Below are positions 39,057 to 46,886 of a stretch of DNA of 64,000 bases, piece by piece; positions within the stretch are counted from its first letter, which is position 1; each line of letters opens with the position of its first letter. The translations under genes were made by a program, and so were the position numbers. The stretch comes from Streptomyces sp. NBC_00523 (GTDB lineage: Bacteria; Actinomycetota; Actinomycetes; Streptomycetales; Streptomycetaceae). The notes under the pieces are model-generated. The model searched no databases. It saw nothing but the letters and a program-made list of their open reading frames with translations, and was not told the origin of the DNA. The stretch covers positions 5,270,001 to 5,334,000 of the forward strand of contig NZ_CP107836.1 in the NCBI RefSeq assembly GCF_036346615.1. The letters run 5' to 3'.

Positions 39057-39560
39057 ATGAACGACGCGGCCGCGACGCCCATGGCCCAGCTGGTGCACCG
39101 CCGTTGGCGCGAAAGGGAGGCGCCCGACGGGGACGTCATCGTGTTCGCCGACGGCTCCCTCCGCGTGATGGACCTCCTGCGGACGCACGAGGCCGGACGG
39201 CCCGACGATCCGCGGGCCGAGAGCTGGCACTGGCTGGAGATCCTGCGGGCCACCGAATGGAGCGCCGACGACTGGCTGGACGTCGATTCCACCCACGCCG
39301 TCCACGTCCACGGGGGGAGCCGCGCCTCGGCGGGGGAGTCCGCCCGGCACGGCTCCATCGGCTGGGTCGCGCTCACCCGGGACGACGAGGAGAACACCCT
39401 TGAATGGCTCGCCGTCTCCCGCTGGTCCGACCCGTTCCGCGAAGTCGCCCTGGACGACACCGCGGTGACCGCGGTCAGCACCGCGGGCCGCGTCTGGACC
39501 TTCCCCCGCGACGCGCCCCAGAACGTGCGGATCACCCTCGCCCCGGGCGGGCGCGGCTGA
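39057..39560 (+). CDS. hypothetical protein, 167 aa
   Basis: 167 aa from ATG 39057, only 39 nt after the preceding gene. It has no signal peptide, membrane segment or recognised motif. It is rich in Trp, Asp and Arg (HRRWREREAPDGDVIVFADGSLR, SWHWLEILRATEWSADDW, TLEWLAVSRWSDPFREVALDDTAVTAVS), suggesting a compact soluble fold. Codon bias is normal for the genome. An 18-bp hairpin follows. Function unknown; it may be cotranscribed with the membrane protein. Confidence 0.65.
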   Translation: MNDAAATPMAQLVHRRWREREAPDGDVIVFADGSLRVMDLLRTHEAGRPDDPRAESWHWLEILRATEWSADDWLDVDSTHAVHVHGGSRASAGESARHGSIGWVALTRDDEENTLEWLAVSRWSDPFREVALDDTAVTAVSTAGRVWTFPRDAPQNVRITLAPGGRG

Positions 39561-39575
39561 GACGGGACCCGGACA

Positions 39576-39617
39576 CGCGTCCGGGCCGCGGGGGGACGGC
39601 CCCGCGGCCCGGACGCG
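39576..39617. terminator. bidirectional hairpin between convergent genes
   Basis: An 18-bp perfect stem (39576-39593 with 39600-39617; arms begin CGCGTCCGGG) and a 6-nt loop, between the hypothetical gene and the convergent adenosine deaminase gene. Confidence 0.8.
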
Positions 39618-39639
39618 GTGGAGCGGCTGCCCCGCGGGC

Positions 39640-41265
39640 TCAGCCGCGGCCCCCGTGGGCCCGCTCGAACGTGGCGAAGGCCGCCTCCTGGCGCCACTCG
39701 GTCGCCGCCTTCGGGCTGCCCGCGAGGTACCGCGCACAGCGCGCGCTCGGGCGGCCGTCACCGGGGCGGTCGGCCCGGCAGGCCGCCACCACGCGGTAGC
39801 TCGACGGTGCGCTGCCGGTGGCCCACAGGCTGCGGCCGTCGCGGAAGGCGTACTCCAGCGAGGCGCGGGCCAGGTCCTTCAGCTCGGTGTACGAGAGGCG
39901 GTAGGTCTTCGCCGCGTACTGGTACTCGTGGCTGATGTCGATCCGGGAGACGCCCGGGTCGTCCGTGGAGAGCACGATCGGGACGCCGTAGCTGCGGTAC
40001 GCGTTGAACGGGTGGTCGTCGCCCGCGATGCCGAGGATCTGCTTGTTGCTGGAGAACGGCACCTCGACGGCCACGTGGCGCCGGGCCATCGTCCGGGCCA
40101 GCGCCCGCCAGTCGTCCTCGTGGACCAGGTCGACGCCGTGGCCGATGCGCTCGGCCCCGGCGACCCGCACCGCCTCGTTGATGTGGAAGGTCAGGTCCTC
40201 CGGCTTGACCAGGCCCGGGGCCAGCTCACCGGCGTGCAGGGTGAGGTGGGCACCCGGGTACTGCCCGCGCAGGTACTTCAGCATCCGCATCTGGAGGCTG
40301 TAGTCGCGCAGCGAGGTCTCGCCGTCCTCCGGCTGCACGAGGTTGACCGCGACGAACCTCGGGTCGCGCTCGGCCAGCCGCATGCCGACCGCCATCTGCG
40401 TGAACACGCGGTTCGGGGCGCTGCCCCGGGAGACCTGGGAGATCCACCGGACGGGCAGCTTGCAGGCGGGAGCGGGGCGCGGGGTGTCGCAGTGCGCGGC
40501 CTCGCGGAACTGCGCGTCGCTGTCGTCGGCCTCCTGGACGGCCTCGTCGATGACCTTGTCCAGCTTGCCGCCCGCGACGAGCTTGCGGTGGAACGCGGCG
40601 AAGTCGGCGTCGTAACCCACCTCGTCGGCCAGCTTCTTGGCGCTGTCCGAGGCCGGGCTGACCATCGTCTCCAGGTAGAACTGGTTCTGCTTCACCACGG
40701 TGTTCGCGACGTTGGCGAGCATCTTGCCCCGGGCGTACCAGGTGGCCATGCCGAACTTGCCGAAGGTGTCGAAGAAGTGGTCGTGCCCGGACTCGTCGGC
40801 CGGGAAGTCCTGCATCGACCAGGCCCGGATGATCTGCTGCTTGAACGCGGGGTCGGTGCGCGCGTCGGAGGCCGGCCGGGCGCCCGGGGCACACGGCGAG
40901 GCCACCGCGGTCATCGTCGCGTCGATGCAGAGCCCCTGCTCGATCGCGAGCTGGAGCAGATACTCGGTGGTCACCGCGCCGGACAGGTGATTGTGCAGGT
41001 CACCGCCCTTGGGCAGCTCCTTGAAGAAGGCCCGCAGCTGCGCGGGCCGCTCCCGCAGCGCGTCCAGGTAGGCGGCGGTACGGCGTTCGGCGGGCGTCAC
41101 CGGCCGGGGCGCCGCATACGCGGTGGAACGTACGGCGCTGTCGCGCGCGGGTGCGGCGGCGGTCGCGGGAAGCGCCGGGACCAGACTCAGCAGCGCGAGC
41201 GCACCGCCGAACCCGGCCAGCAAAGGGGACTTGGGACGGCGGACCGTCCGGTTGGTAGAGATCAC
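39640..41265 (-). CDS. secreted adenosine deaminase (ADGF-like)
   Basis: 541 aa from GTG 41265; another GTG at 41331 is possible and neither has a strong ribosome binding site. The signal peptide (about residues 1-38, ...LVPALPATAAA) implies export. The amidohydrolase barrel has metal His residues in KGGDLHNHLSGAVT, HAGE in LTLHAGELAPG, the catalytic region ERIGHGVDLVHED, and SSNKQILGI and LSTDDPGVSRIDI, with the metal Asp pair. A large insertion (about 150-300) separates the first motif from the rest, as in adenosine-deaminase-related growth factors. It should deaminate extracellular adenosine to inosine. It is divergent from the GH25 gene with a DasR-like site between them. Confidence 0.9.
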   Translation of the reverse strand: MISTNRTVRRPKSPLLAGFGGALALLSLVPALPATAAAPARDSAVRSTAYAAPRPVTPAERRTAAYLDALRERPAQLRAFFKELPKGGDLHNHLSGAVTTEYLLQLAIEQGLCIDATMTAVASPCAPGARPASDARTDPAFKQQIIRAWSMQDFPADESGHDHFFDTFGKFGMATWYARGKMLANVANTVVKQNQFYLETMVSPASDSAKKLADEVGYDADFAAFHRKLVAGGKLDKVIDEAVQEADDSDAQFREAAHCDTPRPAPACKLPVRWISQVSRGSAPNRVFTQMAVGMRLAERDPRFVAVNLVQPEDGETSLRDYSLQMRMLKYLRGQYPGAHLTLHAGELAPGLVKPEDLTFHINEAVRVAGAERIGHGVDLVHEDDWRALARTMARRHVAVEVPFSSNKQILGIAGDDHPFNAYRSYGVPIVLSTDDPGVSRIDISHEYQYAAKTYRLSYTELKDLARASLEYAFRDGRSLWATGSAPSSYRVVAACRADRPGDGRPSARCARYLAGSPKAATEWRQEAAFATFERAHGGRG

Positions 41266-41424
41266 CGAGGCATGATCGCCCTCGCCAAGGTCATTTGCCC
41301 GCGAATCATGCCTTTGAGGGAGAACGTCCACCCGATCGAGTGGGGGAGCGCCTGACGGACCGTTTCGGCCACGCGGAAACTTTCCGCCGGGCGGGAGGTG
41401 TTCGCGCTGCTCACGGAGACGGAT

Positions 41425-41440
41425 GGAGGTCTAGACCACT
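41425..41440. promoter_or_regulatory. candidate DasR-responsive element (dre)
   Basis: GGAGGTCTAGACCACT matches the dre consensus AGTGGTCTAGACCACT at 14 of 16 positions, with a perfect GGTCTAGACC core and a perfect right half. DasR is the GlcNAc-responsive GntR regulator of Streptomyces. The site is 151 nt before the GH25 start and 160 nt from the divergent adenosine deaminase start. I saw nothing else in the 325-nt gap apart from possible promoters. Confidence 0.65.
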
Positions 41441-41590
41441 AACGAGGAACGAAAACTGTTTACCGAAGGGGTGTTCCTGTGGCTGACTGTGTCGTGTTCG
41501 CGACAAGTGGACGCGCGTAGACCCCATGCGTGAAGCGTGCTGCCCGAACGGCCGGTCAGGGCCGTTCCCCCCACCAGCAGGAGGCTCCTC

Positions 41591-42445
41591 ATGATCACTC
41601 GCAAGAGACTCACCGCGGCCGGTGTCCTCGGTACGAGCGCGGCGCTGCTGCTCGGCCTGATGTCCGGCACCGCCTCGGCGGCGCCCCGCCACGACAACCC
41701 CGTCCCGCTCGGCAAGGGGTACATGGGCGTCGGCTACGTCCAGGACACCAAGGACTTCAAGCCGGACGCCCGGCAGCTGCACCTCGGCGCGCAGCCGGGC
41801 GCCGGCCTCAAGGCGAACCCCGAGGGCATCGACGTCTCCAGCTGGCAGGGCGGCATCAACTGGAGCTCGGTGCGCGGCGCGGGCATCGAGTTCGCCTGGA
41901 TGAAGGCCACCGAGGGCCTGACGTACAAGGACCCGACGTTCAGTGCCAACTACCTGAACGCCTACAACGCGGGTGTCATCCGGGGCGCCTACCACTACGC
42001 CCGGCCGGACGTCTCCGGCGGCGCGGCGCAGGCCGACTTCTTCGCCAGCAACGGCGGCGCCTGGTCCCGGGACAACCTCACGCTCCCGGGCGTGCTCGAC
42101 ATCGAGGGCACCTGCTACGGCTACTCGCAGGCGTCCATGCAGCAGTGGATCCTCGACTTCTACAACCAGTACAAGGCCCGCACCGGCCGTGACGTGGTGA
42201 TCTACACCAGCCCGAGCTGGTGGAACACCTGCACCGGCGGCTGGAGCGGCATGTCCGCCCGCAGCCCGCTGTGGGTCGCGAACTGGACCACCGGCACCCC
42301 CAGCATCCCGTCCGGCTTCCCCTTCTACACCGTCTGGCAGTACACGTCCACCGGCTCGGTGAGCGGAGTCTCCGGCAACGTCGACCGGGACCGCTTCGGC
42401 GGCGACCGCTCCCGCCTCCTCGCCCTGGCGAACAACACGCCGTGA
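41591..42445 (+). CDS. secreted GH25 muramidase (lysozyme)
   Basis: 284 aa from ATG 41591, with CAGGAGG upstream. Signal peptide about residues 1-31 (LLLGLMSGTASAA), a roughly 45-residue linker, then the GH25 barrel (about 75-284). The barrel has GIDVSSWQGGINWSSVRGAGIEFAWMKATEG, catalytic Asp/Glu in GVLDIEG, and a C-terminal WQYTSTG ... DRDRFGG. It cleaves the MurNAc-GlcNAc bond of peptidoglycan. The upstream dre-like site suggests induction or repression with GlcNAc status, and the next gene is a NagZ-type GH3, which fits wall recycling. Confidence 0.95.
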   Translation: MITRKRLTAAGVLGTSAALLLGLMSGTASAAPRHDNPVPLGKGYMGVGYVQDTKDFKPDARQLHLGAQPGAGLKANPEGIDVSSWQGGINWSSVRGAGIEFAWMKATEGLTYKDPTFSANYLNAYNAGVIRGAYHYARPDVSGGAAQADFFASNGGAWSRDNLTLPGVLDIEGTCYGYSQASMQQWILDFYNQYKARTGRDVVIYTSPSWWNTCTGGWSGMSARSPLWVANWTTGTPSIPSGFPFYTVWQYTSTGSVSGVSGNVDRDRFGGDRSRLLALANNTP

Positions 42446-42468
42446 ACGTAAACGTATAGGTGTACGAG

Positions 42469-42496
42469 CCGGAGCGGCCTGGTCGGGCCGCTCCGG
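42469..42496 (+). terminator. hairpin after GH25 gene
   Basis: An 11-bp perfect stem, CCGGAGCGGCC (42469-42479) with its complement (42486-42496), and a 6-nt loop. It separates the muramidase gene from the GH3 gene, at least partly. Confidence 0.7.
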
Positions 42497-42539
42497 TCCC
42501 ACCCGCCCCCCCCCACGACCGTTCACGAAGGAGCACCTC

Positions 42540-43670
42540 ATGACCCCACCCCTGAGCCGGCGCGGCGCCCTGATCGCCGGGGCGGCGGCCCTCGCCGGCG
42601 GTCTGGGCCCGGCGGCCGGCGCGGCGGAGGCGGCCCTCCGGCTGCCCGAGAGCACCCGCCCCCGTTTCTCCGCCCTGTCGCCCCTCCAGCGCGCCGGGCA
42701 GCGCGTCATCCACTCGTACCCGGGCCTCACGCCCCCCGCGTCCCTGATGACGGCCATCGAGCAGGGCCACACGGCGGGCGTCATCTTCTTCGGCGAGAAC
42801 GTCCAGAACCTGACGCAGATCGAGGGCGTCATCCGGTCCATGGAGCAGGCCCGCGCCTCCTCCCCCGTCAAGGCCCCGCTGCTCCTCATGACCGACCAGG
42901 AGGGCGGCATCATCCGCCGCCTGCCGGGGGAGCCCGTCAAGTCCGCGAAGGACGTCGGCGCCTCCTCCGATCCGCACTACTGGGCCGATTTCACCGGCAG
43001 CGGCGCGGGCCTGAACCTCGCGGGCGTCGGCATGAACGTCAACCTGGCCCCGGTCCTCGACGTGTACCGCACGGCCGGTGACTTCACCGACCAGTACCAG
43101 CGCTCGTACAGCAAGTCGGCCGCCGCCGTGGCCAGTTGCGGCGCGGACTTCATCACCGCGCAGCAGCGCGAGGGCGTCGCCGCCACCGCCAAGCACTTCC
43201 CGGGCCTGGGCCCGGCGACGGCGAGCCAGAACACCGACCTGCGGTCCGTCACGATCACCACCTCCGCCTCGACCCTCCGCAGCGTGGACGAGGCCCCGTA
43301 CAAGGACGCCATCGCGGCGGGCGTCAAGCTCGTCATGCTCTCCTGGGCGATCTACACGGGCCTGGACTCCGCCCGCCCCGCCGGTCTCTCGCCGACCGTC
43401 GTCGGCGAGCTGCGCAACCGGCTCGGCTTCAAGGGCGTCACCGTCACGGACGCGCTGGAGGCCGGTGCGCTCTCGTCCTACGGCAGTACGTCCCAGCGCG
43501 CCGTGAAGGCCGCCGCCGCCGGGATGGACCTGCTGCTCTGCTCGGCCCGCAGCGTCTCCCAGGGCGACGAGGCCGTGGCGGCGTTGGCCGACGCCCTGGG
43601 CGACTCCCTGGACCCGACCGCCTTCGACGCGGCGGCCGCCCGTGTGAACACGCTGCGCGCGGGGCTGTGA
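42540..43670 (+). CDS. Tat-exported GH3 protein, NagZ-like
   Basis: 376 aa from ATG 42540, with GAAGGAG upstream. A twin-arginine signal (LSRRGALIAGAAALAGGLG, about 5-30) is followed by a single GH3 N-type barrel, the architecture of NagZ beta-N-acetylglucosaminidases. LLMTDQEGGIIRRL and AKHFPGLGPATASQNTDL are family blocks, and the nucleophile Asp is in GVTVTDALEAGAL. Canonical NagZ has a Ser-His catalytic dyad (DSH) after KHFPGHG; here that loop reads TASQNTDL, without His, so acid/base catalysis must differ. The likely role is removal of GlcNAc from muropeptides outside the cytoplasm, next to the muramidase. Confidence 0.85.
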   Translation: MTPPLSRRGALIAGAAALAGGLGPAAGAAEAALRLPESTRPRFSALSPLQRAGQRVIHSYPGLTPPASLMTAIEQGHTAGVIFFGENVQNLTQIEGVIRSMEQARASSPVKAPLLLMTDQEGGIIRRLPGEPVKSAKDVGASSDPHYWADFTGSGAGLNLAGVGMNVNLAPVLDVYRTAGDFTDQYQRSYSKSAAAVASCGADFITAQQREGVAATAKHFPGLGPATASQNTDLRSVTITTSASTLRSVDEAPYKDAIAAGVKLVMLSWAIYTGLDSARPAGLSPTVVGELRNRLGFKGVTVTDALEAGALSSYGSTSQRAVKAAAAGMDLLLCSARSVSQGDEAVAALADALGDSLDPTAFDAAAARVNTLRAGL

Positions 43671-43675
43671 CGGCC

Positions 43676-43707
43676 CGCCGCCCGGTGCGAGGGGGTGCCG
43701 GGCGGCG
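43676..43707 (+). terminator. hairpin after GH3 gene
   Basis: A 10-bp stem, CGCCGCCCGG (43676-43685) with its complement (43698-43707), and a 12-nt loop, just after the stop codon. Confidence 0.55.
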
Positions 43708-43758
43708 GTGCCCAAGGGGCCTTACCGGGGCGGGAATCGAGTCGTAGACTCCGCGATC

Positions 43759-44490
43759 ATGACCTTCGAAACGATCTACGCCGACGCGCCCTCTCCCGAC
43801 GGCCCCGCGCTCTTCCCCACGATGTCCACGATGCGCGCCATGCGCCGCCTCAAGCCGGACGCCGTGCCGGACGAGACCATCGACCAGCTCATACAGGCCG
43901 CCGTGTGGGGCCCGAGCGGCGGCAACATGCAGTGCTACGAGTACGTCGTCGTCACCGACCGCGCGGTCATGGCCGAGCTGGCCCCGCTCTGGAAGCGGTG
44001 CGTGGACGCCTACCTCGCGACGACCGGCAAGCACGCGCCGGAGGGCATGGACGACGCCGCGTACGGGCGGATGGTGGCGGCGATCGAGCACCAGCGCGAC
44101 CACTTCGCGGACACCCCGGCGCTGATCATCCCCTGCTACAAGTTCCCCGAGCCGCGGTTCGACGAGGAGGGCCTGGGCGTCTACGCCGCCTCGCTCGGCC
44201 CGGCCGGTCTCGACCACATGGCGAACACCCAGACGCGCTTCCAGGCGCTCGCGGAGGGCTCCTGCGTCTACCCCGGCGTCCAGAACATCCTGCTCGCGGC
44301 GCGGGCGCTGGGCCTCGCGGCCAACATCACCATCTGGCACCTGATGCTGGAGCAGGAGTGGAAGGACGCCCTCAAGATCCCCTCGGACATGCACACCTTC
44401 GCCGCGATCCCGGTCGGCTGGCCGCAGGGCAACTTCGGCCCGGTCCGCCGCCGTCCGGTGGCCGATGTGATCCACCGCGACCGCTGGTAG
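43759..44490 (+). CDS. nitroreductase-family FMN oxidoreductase
   Basis: 243 aa from ATG 43759. TAGACT (43745-43750) lies 8 bases upstream and no ribosome binding site is seen, so it is probably leaderless. Nitroreductase fold: the N-terminal STMRAMRRLKPDAVPDETIDQLIQAAVWGPSGGNMQCYEYVVV gives the FMN-binding RRLKPD and PSGGN segments; the C-terminal VQNILLAARALGLAANITIW and IPVGWPQGNFGPVRRRPV are also typical. Such enzymes reduce nitro, quinone or enone groups with NAD(P)H. The substrate is unknown. Confidence 0.9.
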   Translation: MTFETIYADAPSPDGPALFPTMSTMRAMRRLKPDAVPDETIDQLIQAAVWGPSGGNMQCYEYVVVTDRAVMAELAPLWKRCVDAYLATTGKHAPEGMDDAAYGRMVAAIEHQRDHFADTPALIIPCYKFPEPRFDEEGLGVYAASLGPAGLDHMANTQTRFQALAEGSCVYPGVQNILLAARALGLAANITIWHLMLEQEWKDALKIPSDMHTFAAIPVGWPQGNFGPVRRRPVADVIHRDRW

Positions 44491-44515
44491 CGCCATTCGC
44501 GTGTACGGTACGGCG

Positions 44516-45175
44516 ATGACCGACGCGCCCATACCGTCGCCCGCACCCGGCAGCTCCGCCGACGTCGTCCGTACGTGGGACGCCCGCGCGGACCACTATC
44601 TGCGGCTCTTCCGCGACGAGTTGACGGAGAAGCCGTACGACCTGGAGGTCCTGCGCGCGTTCGCGGAGCGGGTCGGTGCGGGCAGCCGGGTGTACGACGC
44701 GGGCTGCGGCCCCTGCGGCCACGTCACGGCCCTGCTCGCGGCCCACGGCCTCGACATGCTGGGCATCGACGTCTCACCCCGCTGCGTGGCGCTGGCGCGC
44801 CGGGAGCAGCCGGGCTGCCGGTTCGCCGTCATGGACCAGGGCGCAGTCACCGGCGGCCCGCTCGACGGCCTGGTCGCGTACTACTCCCTCCACGACCAGC
44901 CCAAGCACCGCCTCCCCGACACGATGGCGTCCTGGGCCGCCGCGATACGCCCCGGCGGCCGGCTGCTCATCGTCGCGAAGGAGGGCGAGGCCGACGGCGT
45001 GATCGCCGACCCACTGGGCAGCGAACTCCGCGTCTACTGGGCGGAGTTCACCGCGTACGAGCTCCGCAGGGCAGCCCACGAGGCAGGCTTCGCCATCGAG
45101 GACTGCACGGTCCGCGAGGCGTACGAGAACGAGATCCCGGCCCGCCGCGTGTACCTCACGGCGACGAGGCGCTAG
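44516..45175 (+). CDS. class I SAM-dependent methyltransferase
   Basis: 219 aa. ATG 44516 lies six bases after a possible -10 TACGGT (44504-44509), suggesting a leaderless mRNA. The SAM-binding motif I is VYDAGCGPCGHVTALLAAHG, followed by the acidic GIDVSPRCVALARR and a motif-IV-like VAYYSLHDQPKH. It is a Methyltransf_25/11 type whose substrate cannot be inferred. It is 25 nt after the nitroreductase and overlaps the convergent DUF397 gene by 4 nt at the 3' end. Confidence 0.88.
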   Translation: MTDAPIPSPAPGSSADVVRTWDARADHYLRLFRDELTEKPYDLEVLRAFAERVGAGSRVYDAGCGPCGHVTALLAAHGLDMLGIDVSPRCVALARREQPGCRFAVMDQGAVTGGPLDGLVAYYSLHDQPKHRLPDTMASWAAAIRPGGRLLIVAKEGEADGVIADPLGSELRVYWAEFTAYELRRAAHEAGFAIEDCTVREAYENEIPARRVYLTATRR

Positions 45176-45411
45176 ACGTTCGCCCGAAGAAACGCGTCCC
45201 ACGCGGCGGGCGGCACGGTGAGCATGGGCCCGTCGGTGACCTTGGAGTCCCGAACGTGCACGGCCGCGGGGTGCGCGGCGACCTCGACGCAGTCGCCGCC
45301 TTGGTCGCTGCTGTAGCTCGACTTGCGCCAGTCGTAGGCGACTTCGAGGCAGTCGCCGCCCTGGCTGCCGCTGTAGCTTGACTTGAACCAGTTGAGGCCG
45401 GTGCGGGTCAT
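45172..45411 (-). CDS. DUF397 protein with duplicated core
   Basis: 79 aa from ATG 45411, overlapping the preceding regulator's stop by 4 nt. It contains two tandem copies of the DUF397 core: NWFKSSYSGSQGGDCLEVA (about residues 7-25) and DWRKSSYSSDQGGDCVEVA (about 27-45). The usual C-terminal part, VHVRDSKVTDGPMLTVPPAAWDAFL, follows. Most DUF397 proteins have one core, so this is an internal duplication. DUF397 proteins in Streptomyces act with a partner XRE regulator (for example in WhiJ-type loci); here that partner is the gene directly upstream. Confidence 0.92.
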   Translation of the reverse strand: MTRTGLNWFKSSYSGSQGGDCLEVAYDWRKSSYSSDQGGDCVEVAAHPAAVHVRDSKVTDGPMLTVPPAAWDAFLRANV

Positions 45412-46235
45412 CTCTCTCCAAGCAGGTCGTCCATTAGGCAGATGCTCTCCTCGGGAGAGTGCGCCTGCGATCGGAGCATCCCACATTTCTGCACGAGCAA
45501 GCTGACTTCGTCCGGGTCATCGACCAGGAAGCTGACTCCTTGCCCCTCGATATAAGCCAGTTGATCGTGGTCCGGAGTCTCAAGGATCACCATCGGACCC
45601 GCGAGACCGGCGTGCTTCGGAAGCTTCATCGGCATGATCTGGATGCACACAAAGGGGAGTTCGGCGCACTTGCGGAGGTGCTCGATCTGCCTCCGCATCA
45701 TCGCGGGGTCCCCGATCTCGCTGCGCAGGATGCTCTCCTCGATGATGAAGTGGAGCATCGGTCGCGGCCTGCGCTCAAGGAGTCGCTGCCGGTCGAGGCG
45801 GGCTTGCACCCACTCCTCCTGCTCGTCGTCCTCGATGGGCGGGTACAGGCAGGAGAAGATGAACCGTGCGTACTCCTCCGTCTGAAGAAGCCCGGGGATG
45901 GCCTGGCTCTGGTACGAGAAGAGGCTCAGCGCCTCCTGCTCGTACCCGACGAAGTCCTGCACGAACGCAGGGAACCGCTCCTTCTCCGGCACCTTCCCGA
46001 CGGCGACCTCTAAGGCGCCCTTGGTGGCCAGGAGCTCATCGAGGAGGACGGAGAAGTCCAGCTGGAGCGGCCGCCGCCCTTGCTCGATCGACGCGATCGT
46101 GTCTTCACTGACGCGACACTGGTCCGCGAGCGCCGCCTGCGTCAGGCCGGCCACCCGGCGGAACATGGCCACCTGAGCACCGATCAGGTGCCACGACGTA
46201 ATGCGCTTCTTGCTCGTCTGCTTCGCTTTCTGCAT
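45408..46235 (-). CDS. XRE-family regulator with DUF5753 (Scr1/WhiJ-like), contains a TTA codon
   Basis: 275 aa from ATG 46235, with GGGGAGAGG upstream. Residues about 15-75 are a Cro/cI-type HTH (VAMFRRVAGLTQAALADQCRVSEDTIASIEQGRRP). Residues about 90-265 are the DUF5753 domain (IPGLLQTEEYARFIF, FIIEESILRSEIG). Such proteins with a DUF397 partner form developmental or antibiotic-control switches in Streptomyces. The Leu codon at plus-strand 46011-46013 is TTA on the coding strand (in KGALEVAVGK), so translation should depend on the bldA tRNA. It is divergent from an HATPase gene with a large inverted repeat between them. Confidence 0.92.
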   Translation of the reverse strand: MQKAKQTSKKRITSWHLIGAQVAMFRRVAGLTQAALADQCRVSEDTIASIEQGRRPLQLDFSVLLDELLATKGALEVAVGKVPEKERFPAFVQDFVGYEQEALSLFSYQSQAIPGLLQTEEYARFIFSCLYPPIEDDEQEEWVQARLDRQRLLERRPRPMLHFIIEESILRSEIGDPAMMRRQIEHLRKCAELPFVCIQIMPMKLPKHAGLAGPMVILETPDHDQLAYIEGQGVSFLVDDPDEVSLLVQKCGMLRSQAHSPEESICLMDDLLGER

Positions 46236-46270
46236 GCAGTGCCTCTCCCCGTTCAGAACGCGTGATGACC

Positions 46271-46307
46271 CGTCAGCGGTCGTACATCGACTTCGTACGA
46301 CCTGACG
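46271..46307. promoter_or_regulatory. inverted repeat between XRE regulator and ATPase genes
   Basis: Eight-bp perfect arms GGTCGTAC (46278-46285) and GTACGACC (46295-46302) around 9 bases, extended by CGTCA (46271-46275) and TGACG (46303-46307) with a 2-base offset on the left. It is centred between two divergent starts (46235 and 46347), and so is a candidate operator for the XRE protein. Confidence 0.5.
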
Positions 46308-46346
46308 CGGTGCACAACGGTAGTGACGTTGTGTGACCTTCGTCTC

Positions 46347-46796
46347 ATGAACGAAGCGACTCAACTCCTCGAATTCCGCGAAGCCTTCTACTGCCGGGAG
46401 CGCAGGTCCGTGCCGCTCGTACGGAAGTTCGTGCGGCAGGCCCTGACCGACTGGGCGTGCGAGGAGCGCGACGTGAACACGGACGACGTGCTGCTCTGCG
46501 TCAGCGAACTCGCGACCAACGCACTCGTACACGGCGTGCCGCCGGGGCGGGGCTATCGCCTGTTCCTGCACTGGGACGGCGCGGCGGCCCGGCTGAGGGT
46601 CGAGATCCACGACAGCGGCGACGGCGAGGTCCCGGAAGCGGCCCCCACCCCGGACCCCACCGCGGAACGCGGTCGCGGCCTGACGCTGGTCGCCGCCCTG
46701 GCGACCAAGTGGGGCGTCGGCGAACGCAACCCGGGCAAGATCGTCTGGTGCGAGTTCGCCGCCCCGGCGCGGCTGTTCGCCGAGATCCCGCGCTGA
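46347..46796 (+). CDS. HATPase_c domain protein, anti-sigma/RsbW-like
   Basis: 149 aa from ATG 46347. GHKL-type ATPase fold: N-box VLLCVSELATNALVHGVPP, G1-like IHDSGDGEVP and G2-like ERGRGLTLVAALATKWGV. Small stand-alone proteins of this type are serine kinases/anti-sigma factors of the RsbW/SpoIIAB group, very numerous in Streptomyces. It is divergent from the XRE-DUF397 pair; this three-component arrangement is recurrent in Streptomyces and was noted for WhiJ-like loci. No sigma factor or anti-anti-sigma gene is adjacent. Confidence 0.88.
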   Translation: MNEATQLLEFREAFYCRERRSVPLVRKFVRQALTDWACEERDVNTDDVLLCVSELATNALVHGVPPGRGYRLFLHWDGAAARLRVEIHDSGDGEVPEAAPTPDPTAERGRGLTLVAALATKWGVGERNPGKIVWCEFAAPARLFAEIPR

Positions 46797-46800
46797 TCCT

Positions 46801-46831
46801 GCCAGGACGCCCCGGAGCGGGGCGCCCTGGC
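46801..46831. terminator. bidirectional hairpin between ATPase and laccase genes
   Basis: GCCAGG and CGCCCC (46801-46813) pair with GGGGCG and CCTGGC (46819-46831), with one internal mismatch and a 5-nt loop. It is located 4 nt after the ATPase stop, facing the convergent laccase gene. Confidence 0.7.
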
Positions 46832-46886
46832 CGTCGTTCCCTCGCGTCGGCCGTTCACCGGAGGTCACGTACAGCGGTCGCCGGTG

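Noticed and set aside
37596..46796. Secondary metabolite cluster suggested by methyltransferase, nitroreductase and regulator genes
   Set aside because: No core synthase (PKS, NRPS, terpene cyclase, RiPP precursor) is present and the genes have separate promoters.
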